This document shows positions 14,148 to 25,623 of a DNA stretch of 64,000 nucleotides, one piece after another. The notes below the pieces were generated by a model. The model saw only the letters and a list, made by a program, of their open reading frames with translations. It was not told the DNA's origin and searched no databases. The position numbers were made by a program, and so were the translations under genes. Position 1 is the first letter of the stretch; every line of letters begins with the position of its first letter. Source of the DNA: Adenophora triphylla var. japonica (taxonomy: Eukaryota > Streptophyta > Magnoliopsida > Asterales > Campanulaceae). The stretch covers positions 186,001-250,000 of the forward strand of contig JAFEMH010000758.1 in NCBI GenBank assembly GCA_022495995.1, read 5' to 3'.

Positions 14148-15460
14148 TATTATTTAGAGAGGGAGTATCATATTCTTCTGAAAAATTGAGAGAGAAGCAA
14201 GTAAAGCATTACAATCAACGTGGTCTTATCATCTCCATCATTATCCCTTTCTTATAAAGCAATGAATATCCAACTTCTAGTTAATTCGTAAAAAAAAAAA
14301 AAAAAAAAAAAACCACTTCTAGTTAAATGCAACAACCACCAAATAAAGACCCAAATTCTTTTATTTATTTTCATTTGGAATTTCTTTAATTGTAACTCGA
14401 TGAAATTTCATGATTGTATAGAAGGAAATAGAACCCTATTAACTCCGCCCGTCTCGTATAAATAAATATAGCACTTTCTTTTTTAATCTATTTTATAGGT
14501 ATAGATATGGAGATGACCATTTTGGGCCGTGGCCCGTGGGCGGCCCGCCCGCTCCGGCCCGTGGCCTGCCGCCCGTTTAGCCTGCGTCCGTTAAGCTCGT
14601 GACCCGTTATCCACTTGGCCCGTTTCGTATATGGGACGGGTTGGACCAAGAATATCGGCACGAATCGGTCTTTGACCCGCGAATCAGAAGATCCTTTTGA
14701 TCCGTGACCCGTTTGGCCCGTGGATCTATGAGGTCCGTACGAACCTGTCTGTGTAAATATCTAAAATTAAAATGTTCTCAAATATATCCGTTAATAAATC
14801 TGTTTTAGGGGTATTTTCATTTAATTTACACATAACGGCTCATTTATCATATTTTAATTTTTTGGGACATAATTACCCCTCCTAACAGCCATATTTAGGG
14901 GTAAATTGGGCCTAAAAAATTTATAATTAGTATAAATAGAAGAGAAAGTCTTACCATTTTTCTCACAAAAAATTTCAATTCATCATAGAATTCTCTCAAA
15001 CCCAAATCATCAAATTATTTTCAAGTCGAATATTTGTGATTATATCGTAAGAGTTGAAGCCTTGAAAGTAATTTTATTGTTTTAATTATTTAATTGTTTA
15101 CTCACTAGTTAAATATTGTGTTTTGTAGTTAATTTTTTTTAATCTTCATAAATTTCAAAATTTTCAAAAAATAAAATAAAATACTTTTATTCCGAAAATT
15201 ACAAAAAAATTATAATTGTTTACTTTTATTGTTAGTAAATTATTGCCAAAATTATTTAATCCTTATAAAGTTTTGAAAATTCAAAAAATATTTTTTTAAA
15301 GTGTTGCATTTTTAATTTTAATTGCTAGGTAATTTATATTGCTAGTTATCATGAAAGATCTAGTTAATGATATATTTGCATATTCTCCCCCCCCCCACAA
15401 ACTCAAACTCAAAATCAAAATGTACCCATTTCAAACCGTCACTCAATAGATAATTATCTT

Positions 15461-17236
15461 TTGCACTGTAATGATAAAATTATGTTTGATATAATTAATC
15501 AATCCTCGAACCTAATCAACACCCCTCCATTTCGCGGCTATACTTCGGATTCGATCCCGGATTGGATGAATGAGCCATACACAAACTATACATCTAGAAC
15601 CTATTATCACATAAAAGACATAGATGAGGGTGCGGAGGGGGATGAGGATGACGATGATGATGTACAAGTTACCCACGAAACCCGCACAATTTCAAATACA
15701 CCTACTACCGATGTTGCCTCGGGTAGTGCACCTAGAAGGAAAAGGGGTAAGGGTAATACAAAGACACAACCTAGAGTGTCCAAATATGTTCATTTATATG
15801 ATTTAGTAATTATTGACGGTGAAATAAAGGTCAAATGCAAGAGGTGCTCAAAATTTTTAAACCCGGCGGGTGTACAGAGTACCTCCCATATAAAGAGGCA
15901 CATGGATAAATATGATAAGGAAGCGGCTAAAGGGATAGATGGTACCGTACAAACGCAACTAAATATACCATGTGTCACTTACCCAAAAGTGGACGTCGAT
16001 TTGATAACGATGTTACTAGTGAGTTGTCGATTGCCTCTTTCACTTTCGGATAATGATAGACTCACCCGCTATTCTAGAGGCCTCAACCCGTCATACCAAC
16101 CAATGAACCGCCAAACTATTACTAGGCATATAAAGAAGCTCTTCCAAACTCGTCAACTTCAACTAGCGAGCGACCTCAAAAAATTCAAGTGGTATAAGCC
16201 AGATGACCACCGATGCTTGGAAGGCCACTCTAAGTTCTAGTTCTGAAACATTTACTTGTATAACCGCTCATTGAATTGATGAGGAGTGGATGTTGCAAAA
16301 GTGGGTGCTTTCCTTTAGAACAATGACCTATCCCCACACGGCTTTACAATGTACAAGTCACATTAAGAATGTATTGAGTGAGTATGTTATCACCAACAAA
16401 ATTTTAACAATATCCTTTGATAATGCAACTTACAATACCCTCACCGCCACAATGTTGATCCAAGATCTTAATTCTCCCCTAGATGGCGCTTTGTTTCATG
16501 TTAGGTGTGCATGCCATATTGTTATTCTATGTGTCCAAGACTTGATCCACTCACTAAAGCCTGTCACCAATAGCATCAACACGGCCTCCCATGTTATCAA
16601 AAATTTCGGCCCAAGGTTGAAAATTTATGCCAATTTATGCGCCGCTTATAACATGAAATACAAGAAACCTCAAGTGGCAGAGGATATTAAGTGGAACTCA
16701 ACATATAAAATGTTGAAGAGAGCTGTCGAATATAGGGTGGTCCTCACGGAATACTTTTCTAGTCATAATGGATTACCAAATTAGTGAGTATGATTGGTCT
16801 ATAGCTACCGAGCTTTTAGAAAACTTGAATATCCTCATCTAGTAGTGGTTCTCAAAGTGGTGTAGATGAATTACACCAATACCTTGAAAGCCTATATTAC
16901 CCCTTAGATAGTGGAAGTTTTGAAAACTTGAATATCCTACAATGGTGAAAATCGCATGCTAATATTTATCCTATTCTTTCGGTGATGGCACGTGATCTAC
17001 TTACCCCTCCGGTGTCCACGGTAGCATCGGAGGCAGCTTTTAGTGCTGCAGGAAGAGTGGTGACGTCAAAGCGAAACCAACTCAAACCCGCTCTTATCGA
17101 GAGATTGATTTGTCTTGCGAATTGGGATAATGCGAATTTGAGAAAACAAGACACATTCCGGGATCTTGAAGACGATGATTATGAAAACCTCGAAGAAGAC
17201 AATCTCAACGAAGAGTTTTTGCGAGAAGGATACTAG
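15461..17236 (+). pseudogene. hAT transposase pseudogene (BED finger, hAT dimerisation domain)
   Basis: The first open segment, 15461-16240, has an acidic N-terminal region and then a BED-type zinc finger near residues 113-160, with CKRC followed by HIKRH. The frame shifts near 16200; 16203-16784 continues as the DDE/RNase H-like core region with an in-frame stop at about 16275. A stretch of the core is missing after 16784. The C-terminal hAT dimerisation region, about 16945-17236, includes SVMARDLLTPPVSTVASEAAF and a WWK-type motif whose second Trp is now TGA. In intact hAT elements this enzyme cuts and pastes the element. This copy has at least one frameshift, two stops and an internal deletion, so it cannot be functional. 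Confidence 0.85.
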
Positions 17237-17579
17237 AAGAAGAAGAAGAAGAAGAATTCAACAAATTCAAAGACTTTGAAGCAATAACAATATTGAAGGC
17301 CTAAAGCTTTTTGAAGACTTTGAAGATTTGAAGACAATAATTAGTTTGAAAATTTGAAGACTCAATTGTTTTCAAGACTTTGTTAAATTTGAAGACTTTG
17401 TTAAATTTGAATACCGTAATTACTTTGAAAATTTGAAGACTCATTTGAAGATTTGAAGACTTTTTATTTTAAAACTATGTAATTTTAAATTGTATCATTT
17501 GAAGACAATGAAAATTTCTTCCAAAAAATTATGAAATATATATTCATAGAGTTTCTATTATTAAATTGATTACATTATT

Positions 17580-18260
17580 ACCTCATTTTATTTTATATAC
17601 TTTCATTTGTTTAGTTTTTTTTTTTAATCTTTTTTTATATACATATTTGTAAAAAATTATCAGTAATAAAAAAAAGTCTAAAATATTATTTTCTAGTCAA
17701 TAAAAAATTAATAAAAAATAAAAATAAATAAAGGATAGTCCGTCCCTCTTTTATTTTATATACTTTAAATTGTATAGTTTTTTTCTATCCTTTTTTATAT
17801 AACTTTTTGTAAAAAATATCAGTAATAAAAAAAGTCTAAAATATTATTTCCTAGTCAATAAAAAATTAATAAAAAAATAAATAAATTAAGGATAGTCCGT
17901 CTCTCTTTTCTTTTATATACTTTAAATTGTTTAGTTTTTTTCTATCTTTATTTATATGTACCTTTTTGTAAAAAATATCAGTAATAAAAAAAGTCAAAAA
18001 TATTATTTCCTAGTCAATAATAAATTAATAAAAAATAAAAATAAATAAAGGGTAGTCCGTCTCTCTTTTATTTTATATACTTTCATTTGTTTAGTTTTTT
18101 TTAATCTTTTTTATATGCCTATTTGTAAAAAATATCAGTAATAAAAAAGTCTAAAATATTATTTCTTAGTCAATAAAAAATTTAAAAAATAAAATAAAAT
18201 AAAGGGTAGTCCGTCTCTCTTTTCTTTTATATACTTTCATTTGTTTAGTTTTTTTCTATC
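17580..18260. repeat. 160-bp tandem repeat in the hAT 3' region
   Basis: About 4.5 units, each holding TTTTATATACTTT, TTGTAAAAAATATCAGTAAT, AGTCTAAAATATTATTTC and a GATAGTCCGTC block, at a spacing of 154-165 bp. It is repeated again at 21797-22370 as part of the larger duplication. Noncoding and very AT-rich. Confidence 0.85.
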
Positions 18261-18850
18261 TTATTTTATATATAAAACAACTAATTTTCTTATGTATAAG
18301 TGATTTTATATTTTAAAAAAATAGCTTATTATTATTTTATATTTTTTCTAATTTTTTTTTAAAAAATAGAAAAATCCGTTTGGTCCGTGGATCTTCAGAT
18401 CCGGACCAAACGGGCGGGCTTGGACATCAATTATGGGTCGGGCCGAATGTAGGCTCGTTTCATCACACGGCTTACGAGCTTCAACCCGTTTCGCCCGCGG
18501 ATTGGTCAGTATGGACCGGGTTGGGACGGGCCAACCCGTTTGGCCATCACCATATATACATTATACTGCAAAGTACCCACATAACCGCCTCTAAACTTCT
18601 CTCCCTTCTCCTTTCTCTCTTCTCCATCTTCAACCTTCTCCATTGAAACAAAGGGAATAATCTTAGCCTTTTGAGTTGATTTGTTTGTAAAATTCCCAAA
18701 TTTCACATTTTTAATTGTTATATTATTAATAATTAATGTGAAATTAGGGAATGTAGTATTTAGATCTTTTTTTTTCTCTTCAAATCTTGTTCTAAGTAGG
18801 ATTTTATGTTAAATATGTTTTTCTAGTTTTTTGTTTGATTTTCTCCACAT

Positions 18851-19265
18851 GTGAGAGCCTACGCTTTCCCTCCTTTGTTGAGGGCTTATGATTCTCCTTC
18901 GTTGTTGAGGGCTTTGTGTTTATCTTTGATGGCTAATCTCAATCTACTACACGGCGAGGATGATGAATTAATTATCGATTTGGTTGCATCTTCTTCAAAA
19001 AACAATGCATCAGATTTGTGTTTGGAAGGAAGGTTTTCAATTGATATTATGATCATCTTCGGGCTTACGCGGAATCGCATGTCATCCATTTGGAAGCCGC
19101 AAGTGTGTTCGTGAAGGATTTCGACGATGGTCAATATCATTTTTTGTTTGTCCATGACTTGTTTGGATGTTTTCTTTAGGGCAGCTTTTGAAAATGTTAG
19201 CCCCACTGTTTGGATCGAGCTTCCTTCGTTTGTGGATAGCCGACTTTTTTACCTTTGGTCTTGTT
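18851..19265 (+). pseudogene. Relic resembling a LINE ORF1/DUF4283-type protein, copy A
   Basis: A conceptual translation around 18920-19260 gives phrases like CLEGRF, NRMSSIWKP and VKDFDDGQYHFLFVHD. These match the general DUF4283 pattern (LVGRF, then an N-R-M-x-x-x-W core, then F-x-F-F) found in plant LINE ORF1 and gag-like zinc knuckle proteins. It has several stops and no start or zinc knuckle. The assignment is by pattern memory and is tentative. Confidence 0.4.
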
Positions 19266-19643
19266 CTTAATGAAATGTTTCTGTTTGTTTCAAAAAATAA
19301 TAAAAAAAAAATTCGTTTCATAGGTATTGCGTTTCTAAATAAGAAAACATTCGTGCATTTTTATCATCATACAACAATCTTATACAACCAAATAAAACAA
19401 TTTTTTTTTTTAGAAAATTTGACATCATTTAAGAAAATTGCCATATATTACAGATTCATTAACCTGTCTATTAAAAACCCATATAGAGTCTAATACAAAA
19501 AAATATGATACTACCTGGTGTACTAACGTAGGTCAATTGTAATGGGGAGCCCTCCATACAACTTAATAATTTAGGTTAAGGTTAGATTTAACTATAAATA
19601 CTAACGTAGGTTAATTGTAATGGGGAGCCCTCCATACAACTTA

Positions 19644-20009
19644 GGTGGCGTTTGGTTGGAAGGAAAAGGGGGGAAAGGAATGGAAAAACTCCCCCTTTTC
19701 CATTCCTTTCCTCCGTTTGGTTCAAGTTTTTAAAAAAATTTGAAGGAAAGTTGAATTTTTCAAATGAAGGAATTCAACTTTCCTTCATAAAATCGATGGA
19801 AAGTCCAATTCCTTTGGGAATGGAAAAAAAATTTTTTTTTTTTGACCAAAATACCCCCAAACCCTACCCACCCCTACCCCCTACCACTACCCAGTCCCCC
19901 ACCCAGCCCTTTTACGCCCCCACCCCCCACCCCCACGAATTTTTTTTATTTTTTTTTTTGCCCACCCTCCCCCACCCCCACTCCCACCCCCCCACCCCCC
20001 CACCCCACG

Positions 20010-20043
<34 letters not shown>

Positions 20044-20656
20044 CTACCCTCCCCCCACCCCCACCCCCCCACCCCCACCCCCACGAATTTTTTTTTTTTT
20101 TTGCCTACCCTCCCCACCCTACTCCCCCCCACCCCCACCCCCCACCCCCCACCCCCCCGAATTTTTTTTTATTATTTTTTTTTTCTGCCTACCCTCCCCC
20201 CACCCTACCCCCCCACCCCCCCCACCCCCCACCCCCACCCCCACCCCCACCCCCCCCACCCCCCACCCCCACGAATTTTTTTTTTTTTTTTTTTTTTGCC
20301 TACCCTCCCCCCACCCTACCCCCACCCCCACCCCCCCCCCACCCCCACCCCCCACCCCCACGAATTTTTTTTTTTTTTCTCGCCTACCCTCCCCCACCCT
20401 ACCCCCACCCCCCACCCCCTCCCAATTTTTTTTTAAAGGGTAAATTGGTCATTTTATATGCTTTCATTCCATTCCTATAATTTGTATTTTCAAACCAAAC
20501 ATGATTTGTCAAGGAATTGAATGACAATTCCATTCCATTCCGTGCCAACCAAACGGAGGGGGTTGACCAGTTTTTTTCCATTCCAATTCCATTACAATTC
20601 CATTCCATTGACAATTCCATTCCTTCACTTTTTTTTCCACCGAACCAAACGCCCCC
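19644..20656. mobile_element. PIF/Harbinger-like element with C-tract/T-tract array
   Basis: Terminal inverted repeats GGTGGCGTTTGGTTGG and CCGAACCAAACGCCCCC are flanked by TTA on both sides (19641-19643, 20657-20659), the PIF/Harbinger target. The uninterrupted empty site is preserved in copy B of the tandem duplication (TTA at 23737-23739), which proves the exact ends. 1013 bp. Apart from 200-bp ends the interior is a polypyrimidine array. The proline-rich open frames across it are composition artefacts. Confidence 0.92.
19925..20430. repeat. Alternating C-rich/T-tract tandem array
   Basis: About six units of a CCTACCCTCCCCCCACCC block followed by CCCCACGAA and 10 or more T residues, unit length 60-110 bp. 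One strand is almost pure pyrimidine; the other carries many G3-G7 runs alternating with A-tracts. Confidence 0.9.
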
Positions 20657-20859
20657 TTAGTATTATCTAGAGATTTCGTTTTTTAAATCTATATGGATTG
20701 GAGGTAATTTGTATTAAACCTATGACTATGACTAGTAGTATTTAATTATTTCTAGTTCAAGATATTTGTTGTGTTTATAAAAGTGTAATAATTCTTTCTA
20801 ATTCCTTCATGTTTCAATAGTGGTCAATATTGTTGCATGATTGATGTTCGTTGGGCATG

Positions 20860-21505
20860 CGAAAGTGTGAGGATATCACACTTATTCAAGTAAAAAAGGT
20901 TGACTTAGTTTAAGTTTTGTTACTTTCTTTTTTATTTAAATTAAGTCAATATTATGTATATTATTTATAAATGTTACTAACCTACTAACCGAAAGTCTAT
21001 CTTGTTTTAGCAGTGTTTGGTATTTTTATAAGACTCTCATGACTTGGAAAAGGAGTTTAAAGAGATAAAGATGCTGAGAGATACAAAGGGATAATGAAGA
21101 TTGGAGTAAAGAGGTAATTACCAAAGCTTCTGTTATCCATTATTGAATGCTCCTTTACTATAAATATGAAGACCATTCCTCAGTTAAAAAATACGATTTT
21201 TGTAGTCTCAAAGTGCTGAAGATAAACAGCCTTCTGAGTGTTTTGTTTAAGTGAGAGTTCTTTTGGTTATTTTGTCTTCTCTTAGGATTAATTCTTGTAA
21301 CCGGTTCATAACCTATTTATTAAGAGAAGTTTTATTGTCTACAACAATTTGCTGTAGATAAGTGTTAAATACTTTGTTTATTTCATTTTCAAGTTTATTA
21401 TTTCCGCTGCAATTCTCTGTTGTGCTAGTATTGGTGCGATAGCATCAGACTCACATCAGCTATTTTCGTGTTCCTGTGCACTTTCTAGCCGCTCCATTTC
21501 TTTCA
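20860..21505 (+). repeat. 5' LTR of SIRE-type Copia, duplicated copy A
   Basis: Nearly identical to 23940-24585 and to the 3' LTR 33710-34346. Termini are CGAAAG (mutated from TGAAAG) and CTTTCA. Immediately downstream is TGGTATCAGAGCC (21508-21520), complementary to the 3' end of initiator tRNA-Met and the usual Copia primer-binding site. Confidence 0.9.
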
Positions 21506-21563
21506 ATTGGTATCAGAGCCACACTCGACTTCACTGAGTGAGATCCAAGAAAGAGTGGTCATT

Positions 21564-21796
21564 ATGGAAGGTCACTTACACTTGAATCAATACCGTCCCC
21601 CGGTCTTAGATGGTTCTAATTATGCCATTTGGAAAGCTATGGTGCGTCTCTTCATCAAAGCAATTGATGAACGAGCGTGGCTTAGCATTATTATTCCATG
21701 GTCCCCTCCTAAGGTTGAAAGTAAAAGTAAAGTAGAGGGTGAAACCTCCGAAAAAGTTTATAAACTTAAGCCTGTGGAAGAATGAACCACTGATGA
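21564..21796 (+). pseudogene. Truncated gag of SIRE-type Copia, copy A
   Basis: Identical in outline to the first 77 codons of the gag at 24644. A TGG to TGA change gives a stop at 21783-21785. The coding sequence then breaks off at the tandem-duplication junction 21797. Not functional. Confidence 0.9.
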
Positions 21797-22960
21797 AGTC
21801 AATAAAAAATTAATAAAAAATAAAAATAAACAAAGGATAGTCCGTCCCTCTTTTATTTTATATACTTTAAATTGTATAGTTTTTTTCTATCCTTTTTTAT
21901 ATACCTTTTTGTAAAAAATATCAGTAATAAAAAAAGTCTAAAATATTATTTCATAGTCAATAAAAAATTAATAGAAAATAAAAATAAATAAAGGATAGTC
22001 TGTCTCTCTTTTCTTTTATATACTTTAAATTGTTTAGTTTTTTTTCTATCTTTTTTTATATGTACCTTTTTGTAAAAAATATCAGTAATAAAAAAAGTCA
22101 AAAATATTATTTCCTATTCAATAACAAATTAATAAAAAATAAAAATAAATAAAGGGTAGTCCGTCTCTCTTTTATTTTATATACTTTCATTTGTTTAGTT
22201 TTTTTTAATCTTTTTTATATACCTATTTGTAAAAAATATCAGTAATAAAAAAGTCTAAAATATTATTTCATAGTCAATAAAAAAATTAAAAACTAACATA
22301 AAAGTAAAGTAAAGGGTAGTCTGTCCATCTTTTCTTTTATATACTTTCATTTGTTTAGTTTTTTTCTATCTTATTTTATATATAAAACAACTAATTTTCT
22401 TATGTATAAGTGATTTATATTTAAAAAAAATAGCTTATTATTATTTTATATTTTTTCTAATTTTTTTTAAAAAAAATAGAAAAATCCGTTTGGTCCGTGG
22501 ATCTTCAGATCCGGACCAAACGGGCGGGCTTGGACATCAATTATGGGTCGGGCCGAATGTAGGCTCGTTTCATCACACGGCTTACGAGCTTCAACCCGTT
22601 TCGCCCGCGGATTGGTCAGTATGGACCGGGTTGGGACGGGCCAACCCGTTTGGCCATCACCATATATACATTATACTGCAAAGTACCCACATAACCGCCT
22701 CTAAACTTCTCTCCCTTCTCTTTTCTCTCTTCTCCATCTTCAACCTTCTCCATTGAAACAAAGGGAATAATCTTAGCCTTTTGAGTTGATTTGTTTGTAA
22801 AATTCCCAAATTTCACATTTTTAATTGTTATATTATTAATAATTAATGTGAAATTAGGGAATGTAGTATTTAGATCTTTTTTTTTCTCTTCAAATCTTGT
22901 TCTAAGTAGGATTTTATGTTAAATATGTTTTTCTAGTTTTTTGTTTGATTTTCTCCACAT

Positions 22961-23370
22961 GTGAGAGCCTACGCTTTCCCTCATTTGTTTAGTGCTTATG
23001 ATTCCACTCCGTTGTTGAGGGCTTTGTGTTTATCTTTGATGGCTAATCTCAATCTACTTCACGGCGAGAATGATGAATTAATTGTTGATTTGGTTGCATC
23101 TTCTTCAAAAAACAATGCATCAGATTTGTGTTTGTAAGGAACATTTTCAACCCATATTATGACCATCTTCGGGATTACGCGTAATCGCATGTCATCCATT
23201 TGAAAGCCGTGTAAGAGTGTGTTCACGAAGGATTTCGACGATGGTCGATATCTTTTTTTGTTCATCCATGACTTGTTGGATGTTTTCTCTAGGATAACTT
23301 TTGAAAATGCTAGCTCCACTGTTTGAATCGAGCTTTCGTCGTTTGTGGATAGCCGACTCCTTTACCTTTG
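22961..23370 (+). pseudogene. Relic resembling a LINE ORF1/DUF4283-type protein, copy B
   Basis: The second copy of the relic at 18851-19265. It is more diverged than the rest of the duplication, with extra stops and small indels. Same tentative assignment. Confidence 0.35.
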
Positions 23371-23939
23371 ATCTTGTTCTTAATGAAATGTTTCAAAAAA
23401 AAAAAAAATTCGTTTCATAGGTATTGCGTTTCTAAATAAGAAAACATTCGTGCATTTTTATCATCATACAACAATCTTATACAACCAAATAAAACAATTT
23501 TTTTTTTAGAAAATTTGACATCATTTAAGAAAATTGCCATATATTACAGATTCATTAACCTGTCTATTAAAAACCCATATAGAGTCTAATACAAAAAAAT
23601 ATGATACTACCTGGTGTACTAACGTAGGTCAATTGTAATGGGGAGCCCTCCATACAACTTAATAATTTAGGTTAAGGTTAGATTTAACTATAAATACTAA
23701 CGTAGGTTAATTGTAATGGGGAGCCCTCCATACAACTTAGTATTATCTAGAGATTTCGTTTTTTAAATCTATATGGATTGGAGGTAATTTGTATTAAACC
23801 TATGACTATGACTAGTAGTATTTAATTATTTCTAGTTCAAGATATTTGTTGTGTTTATAAAAGTGTAATAATTCTTTCTAATTCCTTCATGTTTCAATAG
23901 TGGTCAATATTGTTGCATGATTGATGTTCGTTGGGCATG

Positions 23940-24585
23940 CGAAAGTGTGAGGATATCACACTTATCCAAGTCAAAAAGGTTGACTTAGTTTAAGTTTTGT
24001 TACTTTCTTTTTTATTTAAATTAAGTTAATATTATGTATATTATTTATAAATGTTACTAACCTACTAACCGAAAGTCTATCTTGTTTTAGCAGTGTTTGG
24101 TGTTTTTATAAGACTCTCATGACTTGGGAAAAGAGTCTAAAGAGATAAAGATGATGAGAGATACAAAGGGATAATGAAGATTGGAGTAAAGAGATAATTA
24201 CCAAAGCTTCTGTTATCCATTATTGAATGCTCCTTTACTATAAATATGAAGACCATTTCTCAGTTAAAAAATACGATTTTTGTAGTCTCAAAGTGCTGAA
24301 GATAAACAGCCTTCTGAGTGTTTTGTTTAAGTGAGAGTTCTTTTGGTTATTTTGTCTTCTCTTAGGATTAATTCTTGTAACCGGTTCATAACCTATTTAT
24401 TAAGAGAAGTTTTATTGTCTACAACAATTTGCTGTAGATAAGTGTTAAATACTTTGTTTATTTCATTTTCGAGTTTATTATTTCCGCTGCAATTCTCTGT
24501 TGTGCTAGTGCTGGTGCGATAGCATCAGGCTCACATCAGCTATTTTCGTGTTCCTGTGCACTTCCTAGCCGCTCCATTTCTTTCA
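23940..24585 (+). repeat. 5' LTR of SIRE-type Copia, copy B
   Basis: 646 bp, starting CGAAAGTGTGAGGATATCAC and ending CCATTTCTTTCA. Directly followed by ATTGGTATCAGAGCC. Very close to the LTR at 33710-34346. Confidence 0.92.
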
Positions 24586-24643
24586 ATTGGTATCAGAGCC
24601 ACACTCGACTTCACTGAGTGAGATCCAAGAAAGAGTGATCATT

Positions 24644-25623
24644 ATGGAAGGTCACTTACACTTGAATCAATACCGTCCCCCGGTCTTAGATGGTTCTAAT
24701 TATGCCATTTGGAAAGCTAAGATGCGTCTCTTCATCAAAGCAATTGATGAACGAGCGTGGCTTAGCATTATTATTCCATGGTCCCCTCCTAAGGTTGAAA
24801 GTAAAAGTAAAGTAGAGGGTGAAACCTCTGAAAAAGTTTATAAACTTAAGCCTGAGGAAGAATGGACCACTGATGAAGTCACCCTTGCTAATTACAATTT
24901 CAAGGCTCTTGGTGCTATTTCAAGTCATGTGGATGAACACATGTTTAGACTTGTAATAAATCAAAATATAGCAAAGACTGCCTGGGATATTTTGCAAGCT
25001 CACTGTGAGGGTGATGATAGTGTCAAGATCAATAGGCTAAGAATTTTCATGACCAAGTTTAAAAACTTGAGGATGAATGAGACAGAGGACATAAAAAGTT
25101 ATTCTGCTAAAATGAGAAAAATCTCAAATGAATGCCTCTCCTTAGGTGAGCCTATATCAAATGCTAGATTAGTATGCAAAATGTTAAGAACTGTAACTGA
25201 TAAATTTAATATTAAAATTGCTGCTATTGAGGAAGCAAATGACACTGCAACCATGGCTCTAGATACTCTTGTGGGTAAACTAACCATGTTTGAAATGAAC
25301 ACTTCCGTTCAGCAACAACATAAAGTTGAAAGTGTTGCTCTTGCTTCTGCTCTTTCTAAAGTATCCTCAATACCAAAAGAGATTGAAGAAATCTCAAATG
25401 AAATTGATACTTCAAATTTGGAAAATGAAGATGTTGCTCCTTTAACAAAAAAAATTTACATCTTTTCTTAAAAATAAAAGGGACAACAAATTTCCTTCTA
25501 AAAAACCAATTACTCTTGATAAACCAAAGGAGGATACTGAGAGTGGATTCAAGAAATCCACTAGTTTTTTTAAAAACAGATCTGAAACTGTTCAATGTAG
25601 AGCCTCCAAAGGCTTTGGGCATT
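24644..25623 (+). pseudogene. gag of SIRE-type Copia, truncated in the zinc knuckle
   Basis: ATG at 24644 opens a gag with the Copia capsid region (YAIWKAKMRLFIKAID, then AWDILQAHCEGDDSVK and LRIFMTKFKNLRMNE). It is open to a stop at 25469-25471 caused by a shift in an A-run near 25447, and resumes in another frame. The zinc knuckle begins CRASKGFGH at about 25597, with its second Cys replaced by Ser. The sequence is cut there by the Gypsy LTR. Gag would form the virus-like particle and bind element RNA. Not functional. Confidence 0.85.

Larger units (their letters stand above)
14508..18552 (+). mobile_element. hAT DNA transposon, degraded autonomous copy
   Basis: Imperfect termini TGGAGATGACCA and TGGCCATCACCA are inverted copies, flanked by an 8-bp near-duplication (TATAGATA at 14500-14507, TATATACA at 18553-18560; 6 of 8). 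Both subterminal 200-bp zones are crowded with CCCGTT/GGCCCG motifs, the usual hAT arrangement of transposase-binding repeats. The interior encodes a broken transposase (15461-17236) and a 160-bp tandem array (17580-18260). Confidence 0.8.
17695..24876. repeat. Tandem duplication, copy A 17695-21796 and copy B 21797-24876
   Basis: Copy A contains the hAT array and 3' end, a spacer with a gene relic, a Harbinger insertion, an LTR and the first part of a Copia gag. Copy B repeats the same order. At the junction the gag sequence GATGAAGTCA switches to array sequence AGTCAATAAAAAAT, sharing AGTCA. Without the Harbinger element (1013 bp plus 3) copy A is 3086 bp against 3080 bp for copy B. Confidence 0.92.

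Noticed and set aside
17580..18260. Regularly spaced repeats that might suggest a CRISPR-like array
   Set aside because: The whole 160-bp unit is repeated with no unique spacers, and the context is a plant hAT transposon.
19652..20480. Long proline- and phenylalanine-rich open frames on both strands
   Set aside because: They are produced by the C-run/T-run array of a Harbinger-like element. The empty site shows the whole region is an insertion; no start context, domain or codon bias supports a protein.
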